From: Chitinophagales bacterium
GTDB taxonomy: Bacteria; Bacteroidota; Bacteroidia; Chitinophagales; Chitinophagaceae
Direction of reading: 5' to 3'
Length of the DNA: 64,000 nt
NCBI GenBank assembly: GCA_013298665.1
Contig: JAAFIK010000007.1
Location: forward strand, 2,113-66,112
The notes under the pieces were generated by a model. It ran no database searches. It was not told the DNA's origin and saw only the letters and a program-made list of their open reading frames with translations. This document shows, in pieces, positions 43,725 to 52,620 of this stretch. Within the stretch, counting starts at the first letter, position 1. The number at the start of each line of letters is the position of its first letter. The position numbers and the translations under genes were made by a program.

Positions 43725-44912
43725 CTATTTGAGGACACCAAGTGATTTCCCGATACCGGCAAAGGCAGCAATGGCCTTGTCCAGATGGGCCTGATCATGT
43801 GCCGCACTCAGTTGTACCCGGATACGGGCCTGTCCCTTTGGTACCACAGGAAAGAAAAATCCGATCACATAAATGCCCTCTTCCAGCAAAGCTGACGCAA
43901 ACTGCTGCGCCACCACTGCATCATAGAGCATAATCGGAACGATAGGGTGATCTCCAGGCTTGATGTCAAACCCTGCTGCTGTCATTTTTGACCGGAAGTA
44001 CCGGGTATTGTGTTCCAGGCGGTCGCGCAAGACGGTCGTTTCGCTGAGCATGTCCAGTACCGTAATAGACGCCCCTACGATACTCGGAGCTACCGTATTG
44101 CTGAAGAGATAAGGGCGGCTGCGCTGGCGAAGCATCTCGATAATTTCCCTGCGCCCGCTGGTAAATCCTCCGCTGGCACCACCCAATGCTTTGCCAAGTG
44201 TACCGGTAATTATGTCCACCCGACCCATCACACCCCGGTATTCATGCGTGCCCCGGCCAGTTTTACCAAGGAAACCCGAGGAATGGCACTCATCAATCAT
44301 GACAATAGCGTCGTAGCGGTCGGCAAGGTCACAAATGACATCAAGTTGTGCAATGGTTCCATCCATGCTGAAAGAACCATCTGTAACGATGACGCGGCTG
44401 CGTGCCCCGGCGCTTTCTTTGAGCTTTGCCTCCAGATCGGTCATATTGTTATGCTCGTAACGATAGCGTGCAGCCTTACAAAGCCTTACCCCATCGATGA
44501 TGCTCGCATGATTGAGTGCATCGGAAATAATGGCGTCCTGCTCATCAAACAGGGGCTCAAATACCCCGCCATTCGCATCGAATGCCGCAGCATACAGAAT
44601 CGTATCTTCTGTACCGAGAAAGCCGGCCAGTTTCTGCTCCAGTTCTTTGTGAATATCCTGTGTACCGCAGATGAAGCGCACACTACTCATACCATAGCCC
44701 CGGTGATCTATATACTGCTTTGCCGCTTCCACTACTTTGGGGTGAGATGAAAGACCGAGATAATTGTTGGCACAAAAATTCAGTACTGTTTTGCCATTAA
44801 CGACGATCTCAGCGCCCTGTTCACTGGTAATGATGCGTTCTGCTTTATACAAACCCGCTTCCCGGATGTCTGCAACAGCAGCACCGATCCGTTTTACAAA
44901 ATTTTCATTCAT
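43725..44912 (-). CDS. kbl: Glycine C-acetyltransferase (2-amino-3-ketobutyrate CoA ligase)
   Basis: This 395-residue PLP enzyme is highly similar in motif order to E. coli Kbl: VLNFCANNYLGLSSHP, MSSVRFICGTQDIHKELE, ISDALNHASIIDG, IDECHSSGF (PLP-ring Asp207) and GTLGKALGG with the PLP lysine at 241. It joins glycine and acetyl-CoA to 2-amino-3-oxobutyrate, or runs the reverse step in threonine breakdown with threonine dehydrogenase. The close match to Kbl argues against the related serine palmitoyltransferase. tdh is not adjacent. ATG at 44912. Confidence 0.95.
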   Translation of the reverse strand: MNENFVKRIGAAVADIREAGLYKAERIITSEQGAEIVVNGKTVLNFCANNYLGLSSHPKVVEAAKQYIDHRGYGMSSVRFICGTQDIHKELEQKLAGFLGTEDTILYAAAFDANGGVFEPLFDEQDAIISDALNHASIIDGVRLCKAARYRYEHNNMTDLEAKLKESAGARSRVIVTDGSFSMDGTIAQLDVICDLADRYDAIVMIDECHSSGFLGKTGRGTHEYRGVMGRVDIITGTLGKALGGASGGFTSGRREIIEMLRQRSRPYLFSNTVAPSIVGASITVLDMLSETTVLRDRLEHNTRYFRSKMTAAGFDIKPGDHPIVPIMLYDAVVAQQFASALLEEGIYVIGFFFPVVPKGQARIRVQLSAAHDQAHLDKAIAAFAGIGKSLGVLK

Positions 44913-45036
44913 AGCCTGTTATTGAATGGGCAAAAATAAGTAAGGCATGCTGCATTTCAGCACAAACCGTTAAAGAGTTTTAACATTTAAAACAGCCTTT
45001 TGTAACTTTTAACGGCTAATTTCGTTGTATCAAAAC

Positions 45037-45231
45037 ATGATCGCCAAAAAATCAATATTGCTGTTTATCTCCATACTCAGTGTTTCACTGACTATTCTGG
45101 CCGTTACCCCCGTAACTGGTGATGCAGTAACGCCTATGCCCTGCAACAAGCCCGCCCTGAAATGCTGTAAAGAGGGTAAAAAGATGGTTTCTCCACGCTA
45201 CGACCCCATCTTTTCGCCTTTTTCTGTCTGA
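45037..45231 (+). CDS. Small secreted or membrane protein
   Basis: A 64-residue frame from ATG 45037 with a signal-peptide or anchor helix (KKSILLFISILSVSLTILAV), then a short Cys-containing part (PCNKPALKCCKEGKK). I do not recognise it. It lies 87 bp upstream of the ECF sigma gene on the same strand and may belong to that unit. A TAATTTCG near-match to the -7 box lies at 45017. Confidence 0.5.
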   Translation: MIAKKSILLFISILSVSLTILAVTPVTGDAVTPMPCNKPALKCCKEGKKMVSPRYDPIFSPFSV

Positions 45232-45318
45232 TTTTTACTTTTACTGTAACTTTAAATAACATTGACGCGTTTCACTACAAAGCCATTACTGCGGCTTGTG
45301 GAGAAGCATCCAAAATGT

Positions 45319-45804
45319 ATGACGGAGAGAGAATATAACCATTGCGTAAACCTTTATGCGGATAACGTATATCGTTTTATCCTGAAGAACCTGCGGCACG
45401 AAGAAGATGCCCGGGATGTGGTACAGTGTGCTTTTGAAAAACTATGGGTAAACCGCGAAAATGTGGACAATGCACGCAGCAAGAGTTACCTTTTTACCGT
45501 GGCCTATCACCAGATGATAGACCACATCAGGAAGCATAAACGGATCACGTTGCGGGAACATTTTGACGAGAACGCAGCAGGCAATACAGGACAGCAGCAG
45601 AATACAAAACGTTTGCTGAATGAGGCGCTGTCCCGTCTTAATGATACACAGCGCAGCCTGGTTATGCTGAAAGATTATGAGGGTTATACGTATGAAGAGA
45701 TCGGTAAAATAATGCAGCTCAACGAAAGCCAGGTAAAAGTGTATCTCCACCGGGCAAGGTTACTGTTGCGGGAGTATATAGTAAAATTGGAGAATGTATT
45801 GTAA
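45319..45804 (+). CDS. ECF-type RNA polymerase sigma factor
   Basis: From ATG 45319 (a TTG at 45262 is less likely) this is a 161-residue extracytoplasmic-function sigma factor. Region 2 includes YADNVYRFILKNLRHEEDARDVVQCAFEKLW-like helices for core and -10 contact, and region 4 includes YTYEEIGKIMQLNESQVKVY for -35 recognition. It is the Bacteroidota sigma-70 family 1 type, but no FecR gene follows. The next gene, 42 bp downstream by its better start, encodes a protein with one membrane helix that could be its anti-sigma partner. Probable role: cell-envelope response. Confidence 0.9.
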   Translation: MTEREYNHCVNLYADNVYRFILKNLRHEEDARDVVQCAFEKLWVNRENVDNARSKSYLFTVAYHQMIDHIRKHKRITLREHFDENAAGNTGQQQNTKRLLNEALSRLNDTQRSLVMLKDYEGYTYEEIGKIMQLNESQVKVYLHRARLLLREYIVKLENVL

Positions 45805-45846
45805 ACAATGGATATCAGGGGGTTATACCACCCCCCCATCAGACAC

Positions 45847-46986
45847 ATGACAATTGACCGCGATAATTACGAATCATTTTTTTTACGCTACACAGATCAC
45901 GAACTGTCGGTAGATGATAAAAAAGCCGTGGACGATTTTGTAGCACTTCATCCGGATCTTCGCGAAGAACTGGATAGTTTGCTTCGTTCGGTACTGAAAC
46001 CCGAACCCTTCCATTTTACCGGCAAAAGCCAGCTTTTCCGGATGAGCGAATCCACACAGGAGCAACTCCTCAGCATGCTTGATGGCGAACTGGATACCCG
46101 GCTTGCAACCGATCTTACCGAAGCAATAGCAACCAATCCCCTGCTTCAGCAGGAATGGCAGTTGCTTCAAAAAACGCAATCTGATCCCGGGGACATAGTG
46201 GTATTTGAAAATAAAGCCCTGCTCTACCGCCAGGCACCCGCCCGTGTTATTGCTTTCCGGTGGTGGCGACTGGCAGCCGCAGCCGTACTGGCAGGGTTCG
46301 GCACATGGGCGGTAATCGGCATCAACAGAACATACAATGATAAAAACCCTGTTGCTGTTGTACAACAACAAGGCATTCCCGCTACAACACCGCATATCGT
46401 TGCAACACCAGGTACAGGCAGTAATACTACGTTGCCCGCAACAGCATCATCTACTGCTGCTGTTACACCATCGGTATCAGACACCCAAAAATTGTCTTCC
46501 TCAACCCTTACCGCTACGGTTGCACCAAAGCAGACAAAGACAGTATCAAAAAGTAATGTCGTAATAGTAACGGATAGTGCATTAGCAACCAGGAGTCAGC
46601 AACGTAAACCCCTTTTACAAAATATTAACAACCTCCTGAGTAACGAAAACGAATTGCCGGACGTAACATCTGTACCAGCAGGCAACAACGACTTAACCGG
46701 GAAGAATGATGTTGCGCTGGTGGCACCACCATCGTCCACACCGGCTCAACAGGTCAGCAGTACTGCCGCAACAACAACAGCAATTGCAACAATTGCAGCA
46801 GTAAAAACCTCTCCTGCCGTAAGTAAGCAGGCCAGTTTTGACGATAACGGCCAGGAGCCGGGTACAAAAACGATATTACGCGGTTTACTCAGGAAAATCA
46901 AAAGGGTATTTGTTCGTAATACCGGGGTCAAACCCGATGGTGGAAAAGGTATAATGGTAGCTAACTTTGAAATTGCCGCACGATAA
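45847..46986 (+). CDS. Single-span membrane protein, probable anti-sigma partner
   Basis: From ATG 45847 (alternative 45808) this is 379 residues. The cytoplasmic N-terminal part (about 1-140) is acidic and helical (TIDRDNYESFFLRYTDHELS; EQLLSMLDGELDT), like anti-sigma zinc-finger-less N-termini in Bacteroidota. A membrane helix lies at about 150-168 (AAAAVLAGFGTWAVIGI). The rest is a long Thr/Ser/Ala/Gln-rich low-complexity periplasmic region ending in a basic helix (KTILRGLLRKIKRVFVR). Gene order sigma, this gene, outer-membrane barrel is common in the phylum. The anti-sigma role is inferred from position and topology. Confidence 0.7.
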   Translation: MTIDRDNYESFFLRYTDHELSVDDKKAVDDFVALHPDLREELDSLLRSVLKPEPFHFTGKSQLFRMSESTQEQLLSMLDGELDTRLATDLTEAIATNPLLQQEWQLLQKTQSDPGDIVVFENKALLYRQAPARVIAFRWWRLAAAAVLAGFGTWAVIGINRTYNDKNPVAVVQQQGIPATTPHIVATPGTGSNTTLPATASSTAAVTPSVSDTQKLSSSTLTATVAPKQTKTVSKSNVVIVTDSALATRSQQRKPLLQNINNLLSNENELPDVTSVPAGNNDLTGKNDVALVAPPSSTPAQQVSSTAATTTAIATIAAVKTSPAVSKQASFDDNGQEPGTKTILRGLLRKIKRVFVRNTGVKPDGGKGIMVANFEIAAR

Positions 46987-47004
46987 TCACTAAAAAATAT
47001 TTAC

Positions 47005-47883
47005 ATGAAAAAGTTTACATCAATGATGGCTGTGGTATTGCTATGCCTGTCGGCCAGTGCACAAAAAGACAGCACGGGTAACAAATCGGGCGATACCATC
47101 AGGATCGGCAATATTGTTATTGTAAAAAAAGGCGGTAAAAACGGGGGCCGCGACAGGGATATGGACATCCGTATCGGCCGAAAAAGGCGCAATAATCCTT
47201 CCAATATCAGCACCAACTGGTGGATTGTTGATCTGGGTTTCGCCAACTACAACGATAATACCAATTATGCCAATGTTCCCTCCGGGTATTTTGCCAATCG
47301 TCCGGGTCAGCCTGCACTTGGTGCCAATGATTTTAAGTTACGGGCAGGCAAAAGCGTCAATGTCAATATCTGGTTCTTTATGCAGCGGCTCAACCTGATC
47401 AAGCACCATGTTAACCTGAAGTATGGCCTCGGGCTGGAGCTGAACAACTACCGTTTCAAGTCGAATATCAGCTTCCGGGAAAGCGGAGCCAACCCCTATC
47501 CGCCTTATAATGTCAACAGCGGGCCGTTTATACTCCGTGATTCCCTGGCATTTGTAAAAAATAAGCTGGCTGCCGACTATCTCACGGTGCCGATCATGCT
47601 TAATTTTACCACCAACCCGGTTTACAAAGGCAGGGGGCTGAGCTTCAGCGCAGGCATAAGTGCAGGATACCTCTACAGCCAGCGCAACAAACAAAAGAGC
47701 GGCGAACGTGGTAAACAAAAAAATAAAGGAGATTACGACCTTGAGCGTTTCAAGATATCTTATATCGCAGAACTTGGGCTTGGTCCTGTTCGCTTCTACG
47801 GCTCTTACAGCCCAAAATCGATGTTCAGCAACGGGCTTGATTTTAAACCTTACAATATCGGCATCCGCCTGAGCAACTGGTAA
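47005..47883 (+). CDS. Outer-membrane beta-barrel protein
   Basis: A 292-residue protein with signal peptide MKKFTSMMAVVLLCLSASAQ. After a basic linker (KKGGKNGGRDRDMDIRIGRK) alternating strands such as VNLKYGLGLELNNYRFKSN, FSAGISAGYLYSQR and GLGPVRFYGSYSP indicate an 8- to 10-stranded outer-membrane barrel of the PorT/OmpW-like group. It is 18 bp after the putative anti-sigma gene and so is probably a target or sensor of the same unit. Ligand unknown. Confidence 0.8.
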   Translation: MKKFTSMMAVVLLCLSASAQKDSTGNKSGDTIRIGNIVIVKKGGKNGGRDRDMDIRIGRKRRNNPSNISTNWWIVDLGFANYNDNTNYANVPSGYFANRPGQPALGANDFKLRAGKSVNVNIWFFMQRLNLIKHHVNLKYGLGLELNNYRFKSNISFRESGANPYPPYNVNSGPFILRDSLAFVKNKLAADYLTVPIMLNFTTNPVYKGRGLSFSAGISAGYLYSQRNKQKSGERGKQKNKGDYDLERFKISYIAELGLGPVRFYGSYSPKSMFSNGLDFKPYNIGIRLSNW

Positions 47884-48049
47884 ACCTTCTCTCTTCTCTA
47901 TCCTTGCCCCGGAAGCCATTGCTGATGGGGCGGGATAGTGAATACAATCTCCAGTACCGGTTTTTCCCCGTAATCCGTTGATAAAAAAATTACGCGCTAT
48001 GAAAGATTTATCAGATATTAGTGGCTCATTTTAACCAAAAAAGTAAATC

Positions 48050-48457
48050 ATGGCGTACAACATTATCGACATTGAAGGCATCGGTCCCGTGTATGCGGAA
48101 AAACTCAACGCTGCCGGCATTAATACTACAGACGATCTTCTGGAAAAAGGCGGTACCCGTGCGGGACGAAAAGCACTCGCTGACGCTACCGGTATCGATG
48201 ATGGCAGGATACTGACCTGGGTCAACCATGCCGACCTTCATCGCATTACCGGCGTGGCCGGACAATTCTCAGAACTGCTTGAAGCTGCTGGTGTGGATAC
48301 GGTAAAAGAATTTGCTACCCGTAATGCATCAAACCTGCACGATAAAATGGCAGAAGTTAATACCGCCAAAAATCTGTCAGGCCGTGTTCCCTCTGCCGAA
48401 CAATTGCAGAAAATGATTGACGAGGCCAAGACGCTTGAGCAAAAGGTGTTTCATTAA
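48050..48457 (+). CDS. DUF4332 helix-hairpin-helix protein
   Basis: A 135-residue cytoplasmic protein with two helix-hairpin-helix units: IEGIGPVYAEKLNAAGINTT at the start and ITGVAGQFSELLEAAGVDTV near residue 65. This is the DUF4332 family, related to the DNA-binding tails of polymerases and ligases, but with unknown function. It is monocistronic, with an intrinsic terminator 36 bp after its stop. The ATG at 48050 follows an AT-rich leader. Confidence 0.87.
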   Translation: MAYNIIDIEGIGPVYAEKLNAAGINTTDDLLEKGGTRAGRKALADATGIDDGRILTWVNHADLHRITGVAGQFSELLEAAGVDTVKEFATRNASNLHDKMAEVNTAKNLSGRVPSAEQLQKMIDEAKTLEQKVFH

Positions 48458-48492
48458 CAGGTTACAAACGTGTTTCCATCATTCGGATAAGT

Positions 48493-48542
48493 GAAACCGG
48501 CTTCTCCGGCCCCGGATAAGGGTCTGTGAAAGCCGGTTTTTC
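48493..48542 (+). terminator. Intrinsic terminator after the DUF4332 gene
   Basis: Arms AAACCGGCTT (48494-48503) and AAGCCGGTTT (48530-48539) form a perfect 10-bp stem followed by T residues (TTTTTC). The 26-nt loop is long but itself GC-rich. Confidence 0.8.
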
Positions 48543-48647
48543 ATTATATTAAAAATCTGTTAAATCACTGCCGCCCTGAGTACCCGGCATAAAATAAAAT
48601 GGGGTGGCACGGCGTTTGAATAAGCAGCAGCAAACAAAAGTTCAGGC

Positions 48648-49250
48648 ATGACATTCAGAATCCTTTATTCACTGGTATTAGTCACAGCAGCTTTCAGCCT
48701 GCTGGCTTTTGGTCCCGCAAAAGGACGTAAAAAGAGTAACCGGGGCAAAACATCCGCTACAGCAAAACCTGCTGCAATAAAAACCGCGAAAACAACAGAC
48801 AGTACCGGGAATCCCTATTACATCATTGTTGATAAAAGTGATTATGAGTTGAAAGTATATGATGAGGAAGGCTGGTATGCCACTTACCCCGTTGTATTCG
48901 GCAGCAAAGATCTTCGCGATAAGTTCCGCGAAGGTGATAAAAGAACGCCTGACGGTACTTTTAAAGTGATCCTGAAAAAGATCCATCCCAAATGGGGTCC
49001 CGAGCTGCTCCTTGATTATCCTAACCCGGAAAGTTTCAGAAGATTTAAGGAAAGAAAACAAAACGGTATGGTTCCGGCAAGTGCCAAAATCGGCAATGGT
49101 ATCGCCATTCACGCCACAAGACCAAATGAGGAATGGACGGTAGATAATTTTTACAACTGGACGGATGGCTGTGTTTCTGTGAAATATACCGAAATGAAGG
49201 ACCTGTACAGCTATATTCCGGTGGGGACTGTAGTGACCATACAGCAATAA
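48648..49250 (+). CDS. L,D-transpeptidase (YkuD/ErfK family)
   Basis: A 200-residue exported protein: signal peptide about 1-22, a basic linker to residue 50, then a YkuD domain. YIIVDKSDYELKVYD is the first strand pair; catalytic His155 lies in IAIHATRP and nucleophile Cys175 in WTDGCVSV (the family's HG...S/TxGCxR/S pattern). It would form 3-3 cross-links or attach proteins to peptidoglycan in the periplasm. Monocistronic. ATG at 48648. Confidence 0.9.
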   Translation: MTFRILYSLVLVTAAFSLLAFGPAKGRKKSNRGKTSATAKPAAIKTAKTTDSTGNPYYIIVDKSDYELKVYDEEGWYATYPVVFGSKDLRDKFREGDKRTPDGTFKVILKKIHPKWGPELLLDYPNPESFRRFKERKQNGMVPASAKIGNGIAIHATRPNEEWTVDNFYNWTDGCVSVKYTEMKDLYSYIPVGTVVTIQQ

Positions 49251-49341
49251 CCCAAAAGCTATCTATACAATTGTTAGCGCTAAGTATAGCAATTTCGACG
49301 AGCCATCCTATCCCAAAGATATATCCGGCGAATAGTATACA

Positions 49342-49505
49342 AAAAGAGGCTGTCTCAAAAGCAGGAATTGAAGGGTTACTATTTGATATTTCCTAATGTA
49401 ACCGACAATTGATAAACACCATTCAATAGAGACTTTTACAGAAGTGATTTTTGAATTTTATTACATAAAAAAGAGGCTGCTCATGCTTTTGAGACAGCCT
49501 CTTTT
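49342..49505. repeat. 164-bp element with perfect 22-bp terminal inverted repeats (MITE-like)
   Basis: Bases 49342-49363 are the exact reverse complement of 49484-49505; the core is GAGGCTGTCTCAAAA, a word I associate with insertion-sequence ends in Bacteroidota. The interior of about 120 bp is AT-rich and non-coding. No clear target duplication flanks it. It may be a miniature transposable element or a relic whose ends now serve as terminators. Confidence 0.65.
49469..49505. terminator. Bidirectional terminator hairpin between convergent genes
   Basis: AAAAGAGGCTG (49469-49479) pairs with CAGCCTCTTTT (49495-49505), with a further CTC/GAG pairing inside. A-rich and T-rich flanks on the two sides allow termination from both directions. 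Its right arm is shared with the inverted-repeat element. Confidence 0.65.
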
Positions 49506-49550
49506 GATAATGCAATAGACCGGGAGTTATCCGGCGATCGTCATATTCAT

Positions 49551-51281
49551 TTACAGAATAGTATAGGTTTTATTGTACTCATCAACTGTGATGGTATAGG
49601 TACCTCCCGGTACACTGAGGTTACCACCACCTCTTGACAATACACCACCGCTGCCACCATAGTTAAAGTCCCAACCTTCTTTGGATACAAACTTAAACTC
49701 ACCAGCAGGCAGTACCATACCCGTTCTTTTCCATACACCATTGCCCTGGTAGGTCATACTGGGTGCAGAATTGAAATCCCAGCCCTGGAAGGCACCTACG
49801 ATACGCAGATCGGAGTATATCTCATATTTCGGATTCTTAATGTCGCTGGCATCCCAGATCACGCGATAGGTACCTGCGGTTGCAAAATCGGGGAAGTTTG
49901 GACCATTGACTTCCAGCTTGCCGTTATTACCACTTGCAGAACCATAGCTGCGTGTTTCATCAACGGCATTGGAACCATTGTTCCACTGGTTATTGTCGAT
50001 CATTTTCCAGCCACCCGCAGCGAAGGTGTGCACACCAAGGAACTGGTTGGTACCCGTAAACTTCATTTGCGTTGAGGCAAGACTGAAGGTCGTGGGCGGA
50101 TCCCAGCCTGCAGCCGAGGCGCTACCCACAAAGCCCATACGACCGGCAGAAATATTAAACTTCAGTGTGGACTTATTCATGCTAACGCGATATACACCGG
50201 CTGTGGCTACCTGGATATTGCCGCCGCCCGCGCTAAGGTTGCCGCCGCCGCCATTGCCATAATCAGGTAAACCCCAGGCCTGACCCTGCAGGAATTTAAA
50301 CTCTGTATTGGCCGGCAGGAAAATATAACACCAAAACATATTATTCAATAAGCCCGCACGTACATCAGGAATCATGCGGATACCATTTGCCGGATCCCAA
50401 CCCTGGAAACTGCCCACCATATACATTTTTACTTCACGGGCAATGTAAAGAATATTGCTGAAGGTGGAAGGAAGACTGAAGTTGCCGGAGGTAGCCACTG
50501 CACGCCATTTTAACTGTGCAATAACACCAAGATCCGTATAACCGCGTGCAGTAAGCGAATCTGAGAAAGCCTTATGGCTGAACGTTCTGGTGGTATCGTT
50601 ACCATTATTATCACTCGCTACATCCATGATAAAGGGTGCGCCAAAAGGATCATTTTCCTTAACAATCTGCAATTTGTATTTTATTGCGTTGGCAGCTACT
50701 GCTGGTAATGCTTTCTGCCATTTGAATACGATGTTGTTGCTGGTGGAAGACGGATCCAGTTCTACGTTTTGTGTAGAGGAGAGCGGGCCATACACGGTAA
50801 ATGGTGTAACACCATCGCCAAAGCGGGTGATTTTGATACCAAATACATCTGCACTCCTTACTTTGAGCGAACCATTATCGGCTACCACGCTCCAGATCAG
50901 GTCGGCCGTTGCAGCGGCTGCAATACCCTTTGAGGCAAGTGCTGCGTCAATCTGCTGATAAGTAAGCGTCAGTTTGGTATCTGCTCCGCTGTTGTTGGAT
51001 GGAATTTCCAGGATAGGCGCGTCAATATTGCCCCCGGTTTTTAATGCCGCTACCCATTTATAAGTTGGGGCTTTGCCTACGCCGGGCTTGGCTGCTGTCC
51101 ATGTGATGTCTACCTTTATGGATGGTGTGGCCGCATTCAGAACCAGTACCGTGCCGGAAACTGGTGCCGTCAGTTTAAACTGACCCAACGCTTCGCCGTT
51201 TTCTGTTGTGTTGTATTCATACTTCTTACAACCGGCAAATAATACCAGAGCAATCAGTGATAATATGCTGAACTTTTTCAT
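49551..51281 (-). CDS. SusE/SusF-like starch-binding lipoprotein
   Basis: A 576-residue surface lipoprotein: signal peptide with lipobox FAGC at about residue 18. Residues about 25-260 form two SusE/Ig-like domains (SKKYEYNTTENG, then TWTAAKPGVGKAPTYKWVAAL). Three starch-binding modules follow, each beginning with a similar motif: VGSFQGWDPANG, VGSASAAGWDPP and VGAFQGWDFNSAP, with a GGGGNL or GGGNL loop. In the Bacteroides Sus system such proteins hold starch at the surface. Last gene of the minus glucan locus; upstream is a 260-residue secreted protein with a gap of 17 bp. Confidence 0.88.
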   Translation of the reverse strand: MKKFSILSLIALVLFAGCKKYEYNTTENGEALGQFKLTAPVSGTVLVLNAATPSIKVDITWTAAKPGVGKAPTYKWVAALKTGGNIDAPILEIPSNNSGADTKLTLTYQQIDAALASKGIAAAATADLIWSVVADNGSLKVRSADVFGIKITRFGDGVTPFTVYGPLSSTQNVELDPSSTSNNIVFKWQKALPAVAANAIKYKLQIVKENDPFGAPFIMDVASDNNGNDTTRTFSHKAFSDSLTARGYTDLGVIAQLKWRAVATSGNFSLPSTFSNILYIAREVKMYMVGSFQGWDPANGIRMIPDVRAGLLNNMFWCYIFLPANTEFKFLQGQAWGLPDYGNGGGGNLSAGGGNIQVATAGVYRVSMNKSTLKFNISAGRMGFVGSASAAGWDPPTTFSLASTQMKFTGTNQFLGVHTFAAGGWKMIDNNQWNNGSNAVDETRSYGSASGNNGKLEVNGPNFPDFATAGTYRVIWDASDIKNPKYEIYSDLRIVGAFQGWDFNSAPSMTYQGNGVWKRTGMVLPAGEFKFVSKEGWDFNYGGSGGVLSRGGGNLSVPGGTYTITVDEYNKTYTIL

Positions 51282-51298
51282 TGCTGACTATTTTATGG

Positions 51299-52081
51299 TT
51301 ATAGATCAAAATTTTTGTCTGTGTTGGCCGTTTCTACGTTTACAGGCAGACCGTTGGCATCTCTTCCTGTACCTTTTACCCTGAAGCGAAATTTGCCCAG
51401 TTTAAGGGAAGCAGGAATTGAAAACCGCTGTGTCGGAATAAAAGTGTACGAAAAAATGCCATTTCCTTCATCCGTTAAAGCTACCGTTTGTTCACCGCCA
51501 CCTACCTGGTTGCCATTCACATCGTACACAGAAATGATAAAGTTGCCCGGCACCATACGCTTTTCAGCCTCAACAGTGGCCAGTGGCTGGTTGAAGTAAA
51601 TGGTTACAGCATCATCCTGTCCTACTTTATTAGGAAATACCCTTGTCAGTGTAGGCACAAAAACTAATGGGTCGAAAGCCTGTGGCGTACAATCCTGCGT
51701 TTGCTTACTGCCGTTTTGCGCCTTACACAGAAACTGGAAATGTTTCAATTGTGCAGGTGCGAGCAGAAACATTGCCGTGGCTACAAACTTGTACTGGAAT
51801 TTGTTGGTGGCGATTTTGGTCATTTTTGCACCGGCGGGAGAGTTTGTCCAGGCCGTGTTGTAAATGCCATCTTTTGATGGATAGCCTGATGCATTGGCAT
51901 TGGCCCATATCCAGATATATGATTCATTTTCGCCGGCCATACCCGTTCCGGATACGTCCACTGTAATGGTTACCTCATCTTCTGCGGTAAAACTTACGGG
52001 AGAAAGTGTAATGGTACCTGTTTGGGCAAACCCGATAAAGGCAGTCATCAGAAAACACATGGATAAAAATATCTTTTTCAT
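51299..52081 (-). CDS. Secreted protein of the glucan locus, related to the amylase N-terminus
   Basis: A 260-residue protein with signal peptide MKKIFLSMCFLMTAFIGFAQ and no lipobox. The first part (EDEVTITVDVSGTGMAGENES, KMTKIATNKFQYKF) resembles the N-terminal module of the amylase in this locus (SAITIVFDASKGNQG, KMTPLGSNKYQYVI). The second part is a beta-sandwich with DDAVTIYFNQPLAT. It is probably a periplasmic or surface carbohydrate-binding accessory protein; a named family was not recognised. It lies 18 bp after the DUF5004 gene. Confidence 0.78.
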   Translation of the reverse strand: MKKIFLSMCFLMTAFIGFAQTGTITLSPVSFTAEDEVTITVDVSGTGMAGENESYIWIWANANASGYPSKDGIYNTAWTNSPAGAKMTKIATNKFQYKFVATAMFLLAPAQLKHFQFLCKAQNGSKQTQDCTPQAFDPLVFVPTLTRVFPNKVGQDDAVTIYFNQPLATVEAEKRMVPGNFIISVYDVNGNQVGGGEQTVALTDEGNGIFSYTFIPTQRFSIPASLKLGKFRFRVKGTGRDANGLPVNVETANTDKNFDL

Positions 52082-52099
52082 ATACTATGTTTTGCTGTT

Positions 52100-52597
52100 T
52101 TAGTTTTTAGAAAATTCGTAATTATACGTGATGACCTCTTTACCGGCCAGCAACTTTTTCTGAACCAGGATCAGTTTATTGTTGAGCAGGTTGGCATAAC
52201 TGCTGAGAACCAGTTTGGCAGAATCGGTACCACTGGCAAGCGTTAACCTGCCGGGTTTGTTCACGTCATCCAGTATCCAGTTGCCATTACCTACTTTGAG
52301 CAGTTTGGCGGCTGTGCCGTAATTGATCACATAAGCGCCGGGAGCTGTACCGCTAAGGTTCAGCGTAAGCGTAACCTGGTTTTGACCCAGTGGGGCGGTC
52401 AGATCAAGCTCCTTATAAGGAAATCCCTTGCGGATGGCATCCTCATCCCGCTGGGTTACTTTTGAAAGCTTCCAGGTACCCTGCAGGTTGCTGAGGCTGA
52501 ACGCAGAATTGGGTTCGTATTGCTTAAGCGATTCAGGTTTACAGGCCGCCATATAGAGCGTTGCTGAAACCATAAGTGCGAACATTAACTTTTTCAT
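52100..52597 (-). CDS. DUF5004-like lipoprotein
   Basis: A 165-residue lipoprotein with lipobox MAAC at about residue 19 and a lipocalin-like mature part starting LSNLQGTWKLSKVTQRDEDA, then LTLNLSGTAPGAYVINYG and GTDSAKLVLSSYANLLNNKL. It fits the DUF5004 family frequently found in SusCD-type loci. Role unknown, probably a small glycan-binding or assembly factor at the outer membrane. It is 23 bp downstream of susD. Confidence 0.82.
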   Translation of the reverse strand: MKKLMFALMVSATLYMAACKPESLKQYEPNSAFSLSNLQGTWKLSKVTQRDEDAIRKGFPYKELDLTAPLGQNQVTLTLNLSGTAPGAYVINYGTAAKLLKVGNGNWILDDVNKPGRLTLASGTDSAKLVLSSYANLLNNKLILVQKKLLAGKEVITYNYEFSKN

Positions 52598-52620
52598 ATC
52601 TTATTGTTTAACAGATGAAA

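Larger units (their letters stand above)
49251..49550. other. Convergent gap holding a 164-bp inverted-repeat element
   Basis: This 300-bp gap separates the L,D-transpeptidase (plus) from the SusE-like gene (minus). It contains no gene. A 22-bp perfect inverted repeat pair frames bases 49342-49505, and the right end also folds into a terminator-like hairpin. Confidence 0.8.
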
